DNA of 64,000 nt, from NCBI RefSeq assembly GCF_000485595.1, contig NW_014577413.1, forward strand, positions 65,905 to 129,904, read 5' to 3'. Positions 12,223-24,755 of this stretch are shown here, piece after piece. The stretch is from Priapulus caudatus. Its lineage: Eukaryota; Priapulida; Priapulimorpha; Priapulimorphida; Priapulidae. The notes under the pieces are model-generated. The model made no database searches, was not told where the DNA came from, and was given only the letters and a program-made list of their open reading frames with translations. Position 1 is the first letter of the stretch, and every line of letters starts with the position of its first letter. A program made the position numbers and the translations under genes.

Positions 12223-12763
12223 GTGAGTGTAGACATTAGCAACGAGAAGATTTATGCCTCCACCTTCTTGTCAATCTTTAACATCAACTCTCTAATAGGG
12301 GATTTTTTGCATATATATGCCACCGGTCAGTCTGCAGAATCTTATATAGGCACGTACGCTCTGGTACATACATCCCGGGGGCCTGTTGTCAGAAACACCG
12401 TGCTGTTATGACTAATAATAACACAAATTTTGTGTCTGACAACGAGCCCAGTCTTCTGGATGGCCCAGGATTACACGCACAAGTAGGAATGAGAACAAGA
12501 AATAACATTCTAGCCACAGCTGAAAACCTTAGCTCTATCTTTAGCAATAATCAATCATCTAAGTAAATATTTTAGGTGGCCAGCAGGTCTCAATCCATAC
12601 AGCTATAATCCCGGAATCAGCAAAAAATATTGATATGATCTCAATAAGAGTGATTAGGTGTTATTCATTTTTAATCATGTATTTTTGTGTGCCGTTATAG
12701 CTGGTGGATAGATGTTGAAATTTCTGTTGTTCGTTTTACATTTACAAATTATGTATTTTAAAG
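12223..12763. other. Intron H-I
   Basis: Plain AT-rich intron. Nothing further seen. Confidence 0.7.
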
Positions 12764-12847
12764 GCCATGATGGACAGGGAGAAGAAAGATGACCTACCAA
12801 AAATGCAAGTTGGATTCATTGATGCCATCTGCATACCCGTTTACAAG
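12764..12847 (+). CDS. Pde6: PDE exon I: nucleotide-selecting Gln/Phe clamp
   Basis: Twenty-eight codons, phase 0 at both ends; acceptor tattttaaag, donor gttggt. It reads [20 protein letters not shown] then AICIPVYK. In PDE5 the Gln and Phe of MQVGF hold the purine ring, and both are present here (residues 15 and 18). This exon must be followed by a phase-0 exon, which both J and J' satisfy. Confidence 0.96.
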
Positions 12848-13999
12848 GTTGGTCGACTTTCTATTTTTGGTTTATATTGTTAATAAAATTCCGGTACGAA
12901 TTATGGTTTAACGCGTTACTAAGTTTGATACCATGCATTTTACTATATCTATAAGCTTTTGTTTTTGCAAAATCGAAGTATACAAGAAATAGCAGTATAT
13001 GTTTTGCGTGATATGAAGGTGTGCCACAGTCGGATGTATTATATAGGTGTATGCACGTACAAGACATGCATAATAATTTATTTCTTACAGTATGCACTTA
13101 AAAACTGTACATCGCATAGCATTTCCTCGATCTTGATGAAGAAAATAAGCGATTATTTGTATATATTCGGAATCGGTGTCAATTATCGGTAAATATATTA
13201 ACCAAATGTTAATACCGAATGAATAATGTTATCAACTAAGCAGTTGTCAACTAATTATTACCTATTATGGTTATCGGGTGCAGCCAATAGCGATTCGGAG
13301 CGCAAACATAGTTAGTCGTATTTATTGTATCCAGCAGACACACGATATGCAATTCTAATCTGTCTTCATAATATCGTGGCTCGTAGAAACTTTATTATCA
13401 GCTAAAATTATGATATCAATATTATAATGTAAATGATATGATATGATAATAAGATGATGAGATGATAATGATAATATTATGAAATCATGTATGCTCTCCT
13501 ATGAAAGTATACATATTTTCATGTTTATATTATAATGATAATAACCAAAATAATAACGTAAATGATGATATATTATATCAACTAAAAACACATTTGTACA
13601 TAAAGTATAGGAGATAACGGTTGAACATATGAACAATTGTACTTTTGAACATATGATAACAACCAGTGCTAATTTCTCATGTGCAAAATGCTTCAACGTC
13701 GTGGACGTTCTGATTCCATTACATTGCGTTTACTACTGAAACATAATTATATTAGACACTATCGTTGCTAAAACCTACATACATGTTGTTGGTTCACGTT
13801 GTGTAACCGGAAGCCTGCATGCGCTCTATAGGGGGTTGTGCTCTACTGGGCATTGATGTTATCGGCGTAATTATTGTTGTCTGAAATAATATATTTGATG
13901 AGTTGTGATGCTTGCGTAACTTCAGGGATACGGATTGGTTCCGGATAGGTGTAGTAGATGTACTACGACGAATTTATAAATAGCAATAACAACAACAAC

Positions 14000-14036
<37 letters not shown>

Positions 14037-15972
14037 AATATTAATCCTGTTCGCACAACCGCATCACACCGGGTATGTTATATAGCGGTATTTTAACTAC
14101 TGAATTCAGATATACATTGGTACCTGCCTAAACGTGTGACACGCATCACACACAAATGTAGCGGATAATTCAGACACGCAGCATAAGCCATACATATATG
14201 CTGCGATAAGGTGATGCACATAAGGCATCTTGGAATGAATATGCGGCGAACCGCCGCAACATTTGATGCAATCGCCAACAATTGTTGAAAAAGCTGTCGT
14301 AAATATTAGTGTAGAAAATGAGTGAGTATGCAAATTTAGGCACGTTATATGGAAAGTTCAACTATCGTTAATCTGCTTTGTTTATTTAATTTGATCGGAA
14401 TATGTTTCCAGTGAACATTTTATGTCAGTGAGATAGTCAACGCATCTATCGCTATTTTATTTGGGAATATTTCAGTCTAGCATGACTATATCGCATCGCA
14501 AATTCTCGATGGGTCCTCTTTGAAAAAACGATAATTTTTTTTAAATATAATAAATACTTTATTTACCGCCGGACAGCAGCAAGTTTTAAGTTTGATCGTG
14601 TTGACACGCACGTTTCCTCGCTATCGGAAACGTCAAAACGGCAAAATATAAAGAGAAAAACATTTTAAAAACGTTCGCGTTCTCTGTTTAATAGCTGTCT
14701 CATTCATTAGAGCAATTTTTAGCAGCTACATATAACCGGTGATTACTTGAACTAAATGGGAATACGTTAAATTTCGTTACGTTTATGCATTTCTAGAGAA
14801 ATCGAAAAAACGGAACGGACGGAAATTCTCTGAATACATGTTTATTTCACGTTAACTTATCGGACTGCACTCATACAAAATCAGCTTCCCCGCAAACTCC
14901 GATCAGAATAGAATTATTCGGATGTCTAGTAAGGCGCTACGGGTATCGTGCGTCTGTTTCCGTGTGTTGGCGCACGAAATCCAATGACGCTTTGTCAACC
15001 ATGTGACTACGCAGGGGCTTTAAAACTAAGCTGTTGGCAAAAAAAAGATATTCGTTTACACGAGAAAAATACGATCTCTAATTTTTGAAGCTGGCTTAAA
15101 AATGAGTCGGGCTAAGTTACTTTGAGCTACTTAATCCGCACGTCCGGTAAGATTATAAGATGGCGTATTAAAACACGATTAAAGCCGGCTCAAAAAGTGC
15201 CGTCTGAACAATATAGAAAGTGCAATATCATGATTGAAATAAACGTATAACTGCCGTTGATGAATGTTTTTCCAAATGACATCGGGCACTCGTAGGCACC
15301 CACATCTTTATCAGTGCATCTATCACACTGCAATCAGTATAGCAATCACATTTTACCATATCTACGAGACTGTAATCTGTATACGCAAATCAGCGCACGG
15401 TAGGTATTATGTTTGAGCATTTAATGGTAGAAAAGATAGTCGTGTTTTTCACATAATGAGATTATTTTAATTAAAGGACTAGTGCTAACCAATGCAACAA
15501 TAAAACTATAGGCGGCCTATCCAACCACCCGTGACAATAAAATATAATTTATCCGCTTCCAAGACATACTATCTCCATGCTATTTAATCTGTCTCAACGT
15601 TATATTCTCGAGGCAGTTATTATTTACTATATGAGCTACATACCGCATACTTTATTGGGCTTACTGTGCATATAAGCTGGCATTCCATTTTCATATCAGC
15701 AGGAATAATTTTTACGATATCCGTCATTTTAGCGGTATTAAGCGCAGCTGTCTTCTGACGATTCATATTTATACGCAACCAGGCGGCTATAGTGTGATTA
15801 TAGAAACACACTACATTTGGAAGAATCTGCTTGCTAAAACGAGTATTATCTTAAGAAAAACATGGGAAAGTATTTAATGCTTTCATCATAATGGAACAAT
15901 ATAATATTTTTAGTAGAAATTAGGACTAAAAATTAAATCTAAAATGCTCAGTAATAATAATGTACATTGTAG
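12848..15972. other. Intron I-J
   Basis: About 3.1 kb without a recognised exon. An (AAT)n tract lies at about 13995-14030 and AT-rich runs occur around 13430-13480. Short frames on either strand have no recognisable content. Confidence 0.7.
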
Positions 15973-16072
15973 GTGATGTCCAAGCTGTGGCCAGACATAA
16001 GTCCACTCTACAATGGTTCGTTGCAGAATCGGAAAAACTGGCAATGCCTTGCAGAAGGCGTAGAACCTGATG
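15973..16072 (+). CDS. Pde6: PDE exon J: last catalytic helix, version 1
   Basis: Starts at phase 0 after acceptor acattgtag. It encodes VMSKLWPDISPLYNGSLQNR then KNWQCLAEGVEPD, the closing segment of the catalytic domain. The proposed end is the phase-1 donor gtgact at 16073, compatible with exon L. Alternatives are a weak phase-0 donor (gtagaa, after Gly30), which could join exon K directly, or reading on to the TAG at 16129-16131 as a short terminal exon with AATAAA at 16251. About half of the aligned residues match exon J'. Confidence 0.85.
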
Positions 16073-17198
16073 GTGACTTCCCCTTACCAACCACACGTAT
16101 TTTATTAAAATTTGATAAATCCGCTGTTTAGTTCATCAACATTCCCAAGAGATGTCACCAAAAGTCGTTTAATTGAGGTGGATCTCCCAACATAATATAT
16201 TAACCCAATATGTGTAATCGCTTTGTTTAACCGTGACCTATTATAATGTCAATAAAGTCCACAGTGTGAAGTAACGTGTTTTTGTGATAATTGCAACTAT
16301 GTTCGTCCCCACCGAGTATGAAAATAAAACCCCCGACGTAACCTGACATATTAATACATTTATGAGCATAAACAAAAGAGTGGAAATCAATGTTGGGATA
16401 TGAAGACGTTTTTACTTGGATGAAAATATTATATTTCTCTATCAGCTATTATGTATTTGATTCGCTCATTATAACATAAATTTCAACTACTTGCATCTGC
16501 GTAGATAGGTATACGATTCTAGGTTGTTCTAGCTCACGTTTAGCCTAATTGCCGCATATTTCAAGCCGTTTGTCTTCTTCTTCGTTATTAGATTAGGCAA
16601 AATTACAATTGAAAGTACCAAAATAAAGTTGTTAGCTACAAAATGTTGTTTTGTCGTATCCGCGTGCATATGTGGGATTATTATGACAATAAGTGATGAA
16701 CTGGCAGCAAGGCTAAATGTGAGATGTACTGAAAGGTATATATGTAATGATGTCAACGTACGGTGTTGCATGCATATACTTATCCTTATATCTTGTAATG
16801 TACGAGGTTATATCATAAGCTAATAAACGTTGCAGCATTACTTATTGTTTGTGACTATTACTGTGCTCCGAAATCGTGAAAAAGATACGCAATATCAATA
16901 AGATTGGGATGGAATTTATAAAGCGGAATTTGAAATCACTATAGAAAAACGCAAAAATTCAGTAAATCGATCCACGTATAGAACGGCCATAAAATCGCGA
17001 CCTTTTAGTATTATTGTCACAATGAAATAGAATTAAATGGCTGTACATATAAAACTAACTAGTAGAGAAAATGTAAAATTTCGAACATTAACCAGGCAAC
17101 GCGCGCGTGTGAGTGCGTGCGCTGGCGTATGTGTGTTTGTGCGCGTTTGTTTGCGTGCGTTTTTGTGCCCCTTATTTCCATTATTCTTATCCTTTCAG
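16073..17198. other. Sequence between exon J and exon K, shared with the palindrome arms
   Basis: From about 16178 to 17085 the sequence repeats almost exactly at about 36675-37590 and inverted at 46335-47245. Homology starts abruptly at ggtggatctcccaac. At about 17086 it switches to the GTGCG-rich stretch that precedes exon K. AATAAA at 16251-16256 is a possible poly(A) signal for a form ending in exon J. Confidence 0.75.
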
Positions 17199-17960
17199 GA
17201 CAAAACGGGATCAGTAATTGATGACACACATTGTGAAGGTACTGTTAATGGACGGGAATCCGACACCTCGGCAGCCGATCTCAGCATTATAACGGAGAAC
17301 AACGACGTTGACATGCCGGAGGCAAAGACTATAGCAAGCGAGAAAATGGACCAGAATGCGACTCCAGATGGCAGCAGCGAGAAAATGGACCGGAATGCGA
17401 CTCCAGATGGCAGCACTATACAATATCTGGCTACGACTGAGAACGCCTCCGATGAGAAACCTGAGGTAACTGGGCGGGATGACGCGTATATCTCGGCAAA
17501 CCCTGAACCTACCTCAGCGGTACAAATAAGTGGAGCGGAAAGCAAAGATGGCAATGTAAACACTGCATCTAAGCGTAACGAGCGTGAAGTGGATGCCAAC
17601 CAGAGTGTAAACTCTAGCGCGCTGTCGGATGTAAGCAGTCCGAATTCGAAAACGTCGTCTTGGTCATCGAAAAACACAGAATCGTCAGCTCCCAGAACCC
17701 CCACCCAGGTCAAACCCCACATAACGTCGGTTCCTGACGAGAAACCAGACCGTCGAGGTGACGTCAGTAAAAGTAGCCACGAGAAAGGTTCGACGAATAC
17801 GAACAACACAAATATCACACGCAGTAAATCCCCGGATATTGCACCAGACCATATTGCCACAACCAGTGCGGCAAATAGTAAAGTAGATAACGCCGGTAGT
17901 GCAGACGCGAACACAAACAAGAGTCCTAAACCCAAAAGTAAGTTTTGTGTTTTGTGCTGA
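17199..17960 (+). CDS. Pde6: PDE exon K: terminal polar tail with CAAX box (intact copy)
   Basis: Two hundred and fifty-three codons after the strong acceptor ttcttatcctttcag, phase 0, stop TGA at 17958. The tail is Ser/Thr/Asp/Asn-rich and predicted disordered, with a tandem 13-residue repeat (SEKMDQNATPDGS then SEKMDRNATPDGS, residues about 47-72). It ends in KPKSKFCVLC, a basic stretch followed by a CAAX box. CAAX boxes ending in Cys are usually farnesylated, which would anchor the enzyme to membranes; PDE6 enzymes are prenylated in the same way. An open minus-strand frame over the same bases is a shadow. Broken copies lie at 33882 and 49071 (inverted). Confidence 0.75.
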   Translation, partial: DKTGSVIDDTHCEGTVNGRESDTSAADLSIITENNDVDMPEAKTIASEKMDQNATPDGSSEKMDRNATPDGSTIQYLATTENASDEKPEVTGRDDAYISANPEPTSAVQISGAESKDGNVNTASKRNEREVDANQSVNSSALSDVSSPNSKTSSWSSKNTESSAPRTPTQVKPHITSVPDEKPDRRGDVSKSSHEKGSTNTNNTNITRSKSPDIAPDHIATTSAANSKVDNAGSADANTNKSPKPKSKFCVLC

Positions 17961-18745
17961 CATGAGTTCCCATGCACCACCAGTGTCTGGCATCACTGGG
18001 TATATCGATCATAATATTTAAAATTCACGAGTTAGCGAGTATACGAGAAAGACGTTTAGCAAAATTAACAGAATTGCTGCTGCGACTACATATAAAGTGT
18101 TTTTAGATTACGAATTATTCAATTCATAATTTATAATTATTGATAGGTTCGTTTATGATATGGCCAACAAGTCGTAGACGATCATAACAACCACAATTAC
18201 GATGTGTTATATTTCCCATTTTGCCGCGGTAATATATTTTCATAGTAGGCCACAGGTATACCCGCAATTAATTAACATAGCTGCCCCGGGTTGAAACATT
18301 CATGCAGATTTATTAATAACTTATTCATAGATTATCGAACATATCGTCGAACAGCCTAATTCTTATTAGGATGGTTTACCTTACAGTATGCCCAGTATCA
18401 AGTTTAAAAACATCGAAACGATGCAGAGAGTGTCACGCTTGAGACTGTTTAAGGCAACTCCGTTATAAAACCTCACCTATAGATAACATTCCAACAATAA
18501 CACGAATATCGCATTATTTGAATATCGCTCGTGTGATAAATGCACTACGCCTTATAAATTTATATTTATATATGTCGTTGTTATGTTTAAGAGACAGGAG
18601 CGAAACATTGATCGTTAACAACAAAGCTATCGCTAATTATTCTTAATCGCATTTTTGATTGTGTGCGAAAACATGAGCACTTTTACACAATATTGTTGCA
18701 TTACTTTGCATTTTAAATGTAATAAGTATTTAGGTCAGGAATGAC
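17961..18745. other. 3' flank of exon K, duplicated at 34653-35440
   Basis: Colinear with the flank of the second exon K copy, including the (TA)n at its end, so the duplicated unit extends well beyond the exon. No gene seen. It probably contains the 3' UTR, but no clear AATAAA could be assigned. Confidence 0.6.

Positions 18746-18811
<66 letters not shown>
18746..18811. repeat. (TA)n microsatellite
   Basis: About 66 bp of pure TA at the junction between the exon K block and the exon J' block. Shorter versions stand at the matching places near 22853 and 35437. Confidence 0.95.
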
Positions 18812-18814
<3 letters not shown>

Positions 18815-18816
<2 letters not shown>

Positions 18817-20600
18817 ACAGAGTTATGCGTCAGGATTAGGCGCCAATCATTTTATAGCCTGGTTAAATCGTTCAATGATAATTCAAGCTGCGACAGAAAT
18901 AATATTAGGGGGCATGGTATTTAAGACAACAATTACAAATTTACAACGAGGAATTGTGAATTTATTTATAACATTCAATGTGCGTCATCGGCGAACTGTG
19001 TGGTTATAGTATACTAAAACATCCTACATGGAGAAAATTTAAATACGTAGGTACATCTTTACTTTTAAAATATTCGGGTAATCCCTGCTGCATCAATTTG
19101 TAAACATTATAACATATATAGTACTTTCTGGTGCACTGATGTTCTTAGTATATAATGGTGCATAACAAACTGAAACATCGTTACAGGATTTCAATCGTGC
19201 ATGTCAGTGCTTATTACTATTGCCAGTGCTATATCGAATCTGCTAAAAGCGTTAACTATGAGAGTTAGTTGGCAAATTTTACTTGGATTCTGCGCGTAGG
19301 TTTCATTTGTTCATGTGTTCACCCATTCTACCAGCACGTGATTTCGTGTATTGCTGACTCATTTTTCATTCACATGTTATTTGTTGGCCCAACAGAAGTT
19401 CGCCGAAATTCAACCGAATTTGCAACCTCTCATGAATGGTGTGCTAACAAATCGCCACAACTGGCAGACGCTCGCAGAAGAGAACGAACGCAAGAAGGAG
19501 GGTCGAAGTGGTTAGCAGTCAATTTTCTATGTCACGTGGCGTGTTACAGATACATTCGATTAGCGCGCCACATTGTTGTTATTATAGCACTGCTATTCAC
19601 GAACGAGAAACGTCATTGCATCAGTGCACTATAGTCGATCAACTAGTAGCGTTACGTCTCTTTGGTTGAACTGCTAGATGAGAATGAGATGATGTCCTTG
19701 CATGATGGTTTATTTTGTAGTACAATGCAGCAATAATGTTGTATTAAATATCCAGTAGAAATTATTTCGTATACACTAAAATATTTTCAACGTATTTATG
19801 ATTTGTGTTATATCACCCCTCCTAAAATGTGCTTGTATGTGAACTGACATATGTGGTTGCCATATTATATCACTCATCATTTCTTTGCTACACGTGTGTC
19901 TCACAACCTTAACAGTGCTTATCGTAATGTATTAACTGAATACATTCTATGTGAGAGCGCCTCTCATGATATAACGCAGCATCAATCACTAATTTACTCA
20001 TGTTCAAGTGGGACAGCATCCTTATTGACGCGGTCGAGTAGCTAAAGAGTCACGGTAAGGCTAAACAGATCAAAGGGAAGGGATCAGGTAAACAGGCAAC
20101 CCCGCTTCTTAAGGTTGGAGATTGGGCGTCGGGCCCATCCCTGTTTAGACAGTATAGGCCATCGATGGACTCCTGTCGTCGATGTTCTCGGGGTTCTCTT
20201 TCTCTCTTCCGTAGCGATGTAGTTGGCTTGACACCCAACCCCTAACCCGCAACGCGTGCGTGTGTGAACGTCAGTTTGCGTAAACGAACGCGAATGATAG
20301 TCGAGTGACTGAGTGATAGGCTAAAGAGAGATACATATGTTGATTCGTTAGCAGATGGGAATAGATAAAAGGTGGTAATTGTAAATTATTTCTCAATTCT
20401 ACACTCAAATCGGTATCAGCTAAATACAAACTCTATATGGTTAGATTGATTACGGCGTATGTCAAGTAAATCTTTTATCCGTAAATTGAACTTGGTATAA
20501 ATGTGATATGATCAGGAGATAATAATAGATAGTAATAATAATAATAATAATAAGAGTAATAATAATAAGAATAATGATGATGATGATAATGACGATAATG
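18815..20600. repeat. Duplicated block carrying exon J', copy 1
   Basis: About 1.8 kb repeated directly at 22905-24755. Copy 1 keeps exon J' open. Copy 2 differs mainly by single-base insertions and deletions plus a roughly 60-bp local duplication near 23290-23350. Both copies end in (AAT)n/(GAT)n tracts. Confidence 0.9.
19396..19510 (+). CDS. Pde6: PDE exon J': last catalytic helix, version 2
   Basis: After acceptor ttgttggcccaacag the phase-0 reading is KFAEIQPNLQPLMNGVLTNR then HNWQTLAEENERKKEGRS, with a TAG at 19513-19515. It aligns without gaps to exon J over about 31 residues; P-x-x-x-P-L, NG, NR and NWQ-LAE are shared. Possible phase-1 donors are gtcgaa (19502) and gttagc (19511). Either would join exon L in frame; otherwise the exon is terminal. 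It looks like a tandemly duplicated alternative to J. The long open frame that also covers this stretch is in another frame and is a shadow. Confidence 0.75.
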
Positions 20601-21835
20601 ATGACGATGATGAACGTTTAATTGACTTAAATACCCCCTTTTCCCACTAGGTGGATGAAAGGAGTGGTGCTATCTATTGAGGAAAGTCATAAACTAAAAA
20701 CGGATGTTATTAATCCTAATATCTTTCCGAAAGCCTGCTTCTTTTGTGTTGACATGCTTCTATATTTCCCCCCATAAACCTGCAGGCTTATTGCTAATTG
20801 CTACGTATACAATGTCGGTGGTAGAAGAGGCAATGCGCCAATGTTGTCTGTATTGTGATGAATGTACCTAATAATATATAGGCTTTTCTTATATATTCTG
20901 CACGAGGAGGCTTTGCTGTGTTGCTCGTCTTTTTTATTTATTAACTATTGTGGCATCAACAAGAAATTACTCATTGTTAACAGATATTGTAAGAAACACG
21001 TTTGGCAATTTATTTATTTATTATAAAAACAGAGACACGTTGATTCGCAATATTTAAAATTCGGCAATCATTGATAACGTGTATAGTTACATGGTTAAAA
21101 AAAACAATATAGATGACAAACGATAGTTATGAATTATAGAATAAATTCATGTAAATATACTGAATAATTATGCACCGCTCATTTCAACTCGGTTTGGAGG
21201 ACGTTATCAAACGAATTCTTGTTACATTTATCCGCTGTATTCAATGTATGTAAAATGCGACGACGTATTTGAAACGAACCGACAGCCAAGGCTGGCCAGG
21301 TTTTACTAATCCCGTTGCGCTCCAAATATGAGACAACCTTTGTTCCAAATTAGTTATGCAATGCTACGCCCATGGCAGCTGTAGTGCATTATTTTCCCCT
21401 AATATATAATATATATTTCGCATATAAGGATATGTACGGTAATATTATAATAATTATAATAATGTATAATATGTAATATTTCAGTATATACATGGCACTG
21501 AGAATGCCACATTTGTTACCCTGGCTGCTTATGCTAAAACTATATTAGACTAAATATCGCAGTTGCACATAAATGACTCGTCCGTACCATCTTCAGCAGC
21601 TCATCCTGTCTTTAAAAGTCCACGTGTGTTTTCTGTAACCACATCCCATGGAATATATTCCTGCATGATTTCCTGAAACTAGTAATCTTACATATTATTC
21701 TAATGGGCTAATTGTTCTAGATGTTGTTATTGGTGCATCTTTCAGACAAAAACTCTCCAATTAAATATTGTCGAATAATGCTAACAAACAAATTTCAGTT
21801 GCGCAATTTACCAGCTCTGCTATATGAGTCTAAGA
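20601..21835. other. Unique spacer between J' blocks, left part
   Basis: AT-rich sequence without recognised genes. Short frames have no visible family features. Confidence 0.6.
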
Positions 21836-22180
21836 GAGCCTCCGTGGCCCAGTGGTTAGGCCTCGTACACTGTCCACTGAAGGCTGTGAGTTTAAACCCC
21901 GGCCGGGGCAGTGAATTTTTTTAAGGTGTAAAAAACCTGGCTCTCAACATTGGAGACTGTGAATCTCCCATGGCTCGGATGACCACGTAAAATGGCGGTC
22001 CCGTCTCCAGTAATACTAAGGACAATGGGGACGTAAAAGAACCACTGAGGGCGCAAAAAAAAACTCTGGCTGTGACCACCTTCAGTGCCTTTCGGTTAAA
22101 AGGTTAACTACCTGGCTTTACCCAAGCTAGGTTACACCCCATGGCTAGCTATAGCCCTGCGTTATTATCCACGTAACCAC
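21836..22180 (+). mobile_element. tRNA-derived SINE
   Basis: The head looks like a tRNA with an A box (TGGCCCAGTGGTTAGG, 21845-21860) and a degenerate B box (GAGTTTAAACCCCGG, about 21888-21902), as needed for an internal pol III promoter. It is followed by a conserved-looking body with CATGGCTCGGATGACCACG and GGGGACGTAAAAGAACC. No coding capacity. The 3' boundary and target duplication could not be fixed. Inferred as SINE2-type. Confidence 0.7.
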
Positions 22181-22850
22181 GGGCTACGCAGTAAACTAGC
22201 CAGATCCAGCAGCGGTTCTGGCAATCAAGCAACAAGATTTCTCAGCGGCCGTCTCAGCTAAGCTGTGCCGTCGATCAACAGGATTTCTTGCCAAGGGACA
22301 CTGTCCTGCGCCATGTAGCGTCGTCATCGTAGGCGTAGCTTCGCAGTTTAATATATATATATATATATTCTGTGTAAGGCCCGTCTCGGGCTCCCCCCTA
22401 GGCAATTATTATTATTATTATTATATATCGTCGTAGTGGCAGACAATATTATTCTGGAAATTTTAATTATCCTAATAGGGCGCATGACGTTCTTATTTTT
22501 ACTATGACGATCAATTAATATTCTTATTCAAGCAGTTACATTTTGTTGGTGACAGCAATTTTTCGCTAGCTGTTTCATTTTATTTGGTTCCAGTTTTATG
22601 TGTTAGTTTTCCACAGCGAAATATTCATACACTTTTAGCAGTCCAATCGAACACACGGGTCTTCCTAAACGCGCACCCTATATATACTGAGGTATTTCAA
22701 ATTTACTTTTCACGTTGCATTTACTCTAGTTGGATATTAAACCTTTTCCATATAAAACACTCCTAGTACCGAAAAATTTACGCCTGCTTTCCTTAACGAC
22801 ACGAAAACTGTTAGCAGGCATATTCTTTTGTTTGGCATAAGTTTTAGAAA

Positions 22851-22852
<2 letters not shown>
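22181..22852. other. Unique spacer between J' blocks, right part
   Basis: Contains short (TA)n and (TTA)n tracts at about 22350-22430. Nothing else seen. Confidence 0.6.
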
Positions 22853-22897
<45 letters not shown>

Positions 22898-22904
22898 GAC
22901 TATA

Positions 22905-24755
22905 TAGTTAGACAGAGTTATGCGTCCAGGATTAGGCGCCAATCATTTTATAGCCTGGTATAATCGTTCAATGATAATTCAAGCTGCGTCAGAAATAATA
23001 TTAGGGGGCATGGTATTTAAGACAACAATTACAAATTTACAACGAGGAATTGTGAATTTATTTATAACATTCAATGTGCGTCATCGGAACTGTGTGTTAT
23101 AGTATACTAAACATCCTACATGGAGAAAATTTAAAATACGTAGGTACATCTTTACTTTTAAAATATTCGGTAATCCCTGCTGCATAAATTTGTAAACATT
23201 ATAACATTATAGTACTTTCTGGGTGCACTGAATGTTCTAGTATATAGGTGCAATTAAACAACTGAAACATCGTTACAGCATTTCAGTGCTTATGTCAGTG
23301 CTTATTTACTATGTAAGTGCTATATCGATCGATAAATAGCATGTCAGTGCTTATTACTATCGCCGTGCTATATCGAATCTGCTAAAAGCGTTTAACTATG
23401 AGAGTTAGTTGCAATTTTACTTTGGATTCTGCGCGTAGGTTTTCATTTGTTCATGTGTTTACCCATTCTACCGAGCACGTGATTTCGTGTATTGCTGACT
23501 CATTTTTCATTCACATGTTATTTTGTTGGCCCAACAGAAGTTCGCGCGAAATTCAACCGAATTTGCAACCTCTCATGAATGGTGTGCTAACAAATCGCCA
23601 CAACTGGCAGACGCTACGCAGAAGAGAACGAACGCAAGACAGAGAGGGTCGAAGTGGTTAGCAGTCAATTTCTATGTCACGGTGGCGTGTTACAGACACA
23701 TTCGATTAGCGCGCCCACATGTTGTTTATTATAGCACTGATAATTCACGAACGAGAAAACGTCATTGCATCAGTGCACTATAGTCGATCAACTAGTAGCG
23801 TTACGTCTCTTTGGTTGAACTGCTAGATGAGAATGAGATGATGTCCTTGCATGATGGTTTTATTTTTGTAGAACATGCAGGCAATAATGTTGTATTAAAT
23901 ATCCAGTAGAATTATTTCGTATACACTAAAATATTTTTCACGTTTTAATGATTGTGGTATATCACCCCTCCTAAAATGTGCTTGTATGTGAACTGACATA
24001 TGTGGTTGCCATATTATATCACTCATCATTTCTTTCGCTACACGTGTGTCTCGCCACCTTAACGTGGCTTATCGTAATGTATTAACTGATGCATTCTATG
24101 TGAGAGCGCCTCCTCATGATATAACGCAGCATCAATCACTAATTTACTCATGTTCAAAGTGGGACAGCATCCTTATTGACGCGGTCGAGTAGTCTAAAGA
24201 GTCACGGTATAGGCTAAAAAGATCAAAGGGAAGGGATCAGGTAAACAGCAACCCCGCTTCTTAAGGTTGGAGATTGGGCGTCGGGCCATCCCTGTTTAGA
24301 CAGTATAGGCCATCGATGGACTCCTGTCGTCGATGTTCTCGGGGTTCTGCTCTCTCTCTTCTCGTAGCGATGTAGTTGCTTGACACCCAACCCTAACCGC
24401 AACGCGTGCGTGTGTGAACGTCAGTTTGCGTAAACGAACGCGAATTGATATGTCGAGTGACTGAAGTGAATAGGCTAAAGAGAGATACATATGTTGATTC
24501 GTTAGCAAGACTGGGAATAGATAAAAGGTGGTAATTGTAAAATATTCTCTCAATTCTACACTCAAATCGGTATCAGCTAAATACAAACTCTATATGGTTA
24601 GATTGATTACGGCGTATGTCAAGTAAAATCTTTTAATCCGTAAATTGAACTTGGTATAAATGTGATATGATCAGGAGATAATAATAGATAGTAATAATAA
24701 TAATAATAATAATAAGAGTAATAATAATAATAATAATGATGATGATGATAGATAA
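22905..24755. repeat. Duplicated block carrying exon J', copy 2 (noisy)
   Basis: Direct repeat of 18815-20600 preceded by its own (TA)n (22853-22894). Single-base gains and losses are frequent, many in homopolymer-like spots. That is more like raw long-read error than mutation. Confidence 0.88.
23538..23660 (+). pseudogene. Exon J' copy 2, frameshifted
   Basis: Same acceptor (gcccaacag) as J', but extra bases at TTCGCGCGAAATT and CGCTACGCAG break the frame. It is either a pseudo-exon or an unpolished assembly copy of 19396-19510. Confidence 0.75.

Noticed and set aside
17195-17980. 261-codon minus-strand frame with hydrophobic stretches
   Set aside because: Exact shadow of exon K. The plus strand has the acceptor, the phase and the CAAX end.
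19269-19634. 121-codon plus-strand frame
   Set aside because: It overlaps exon J' in another frame. The phase-0 reading after the acceptor gives recognisable PDE sequence, while this one gives none.
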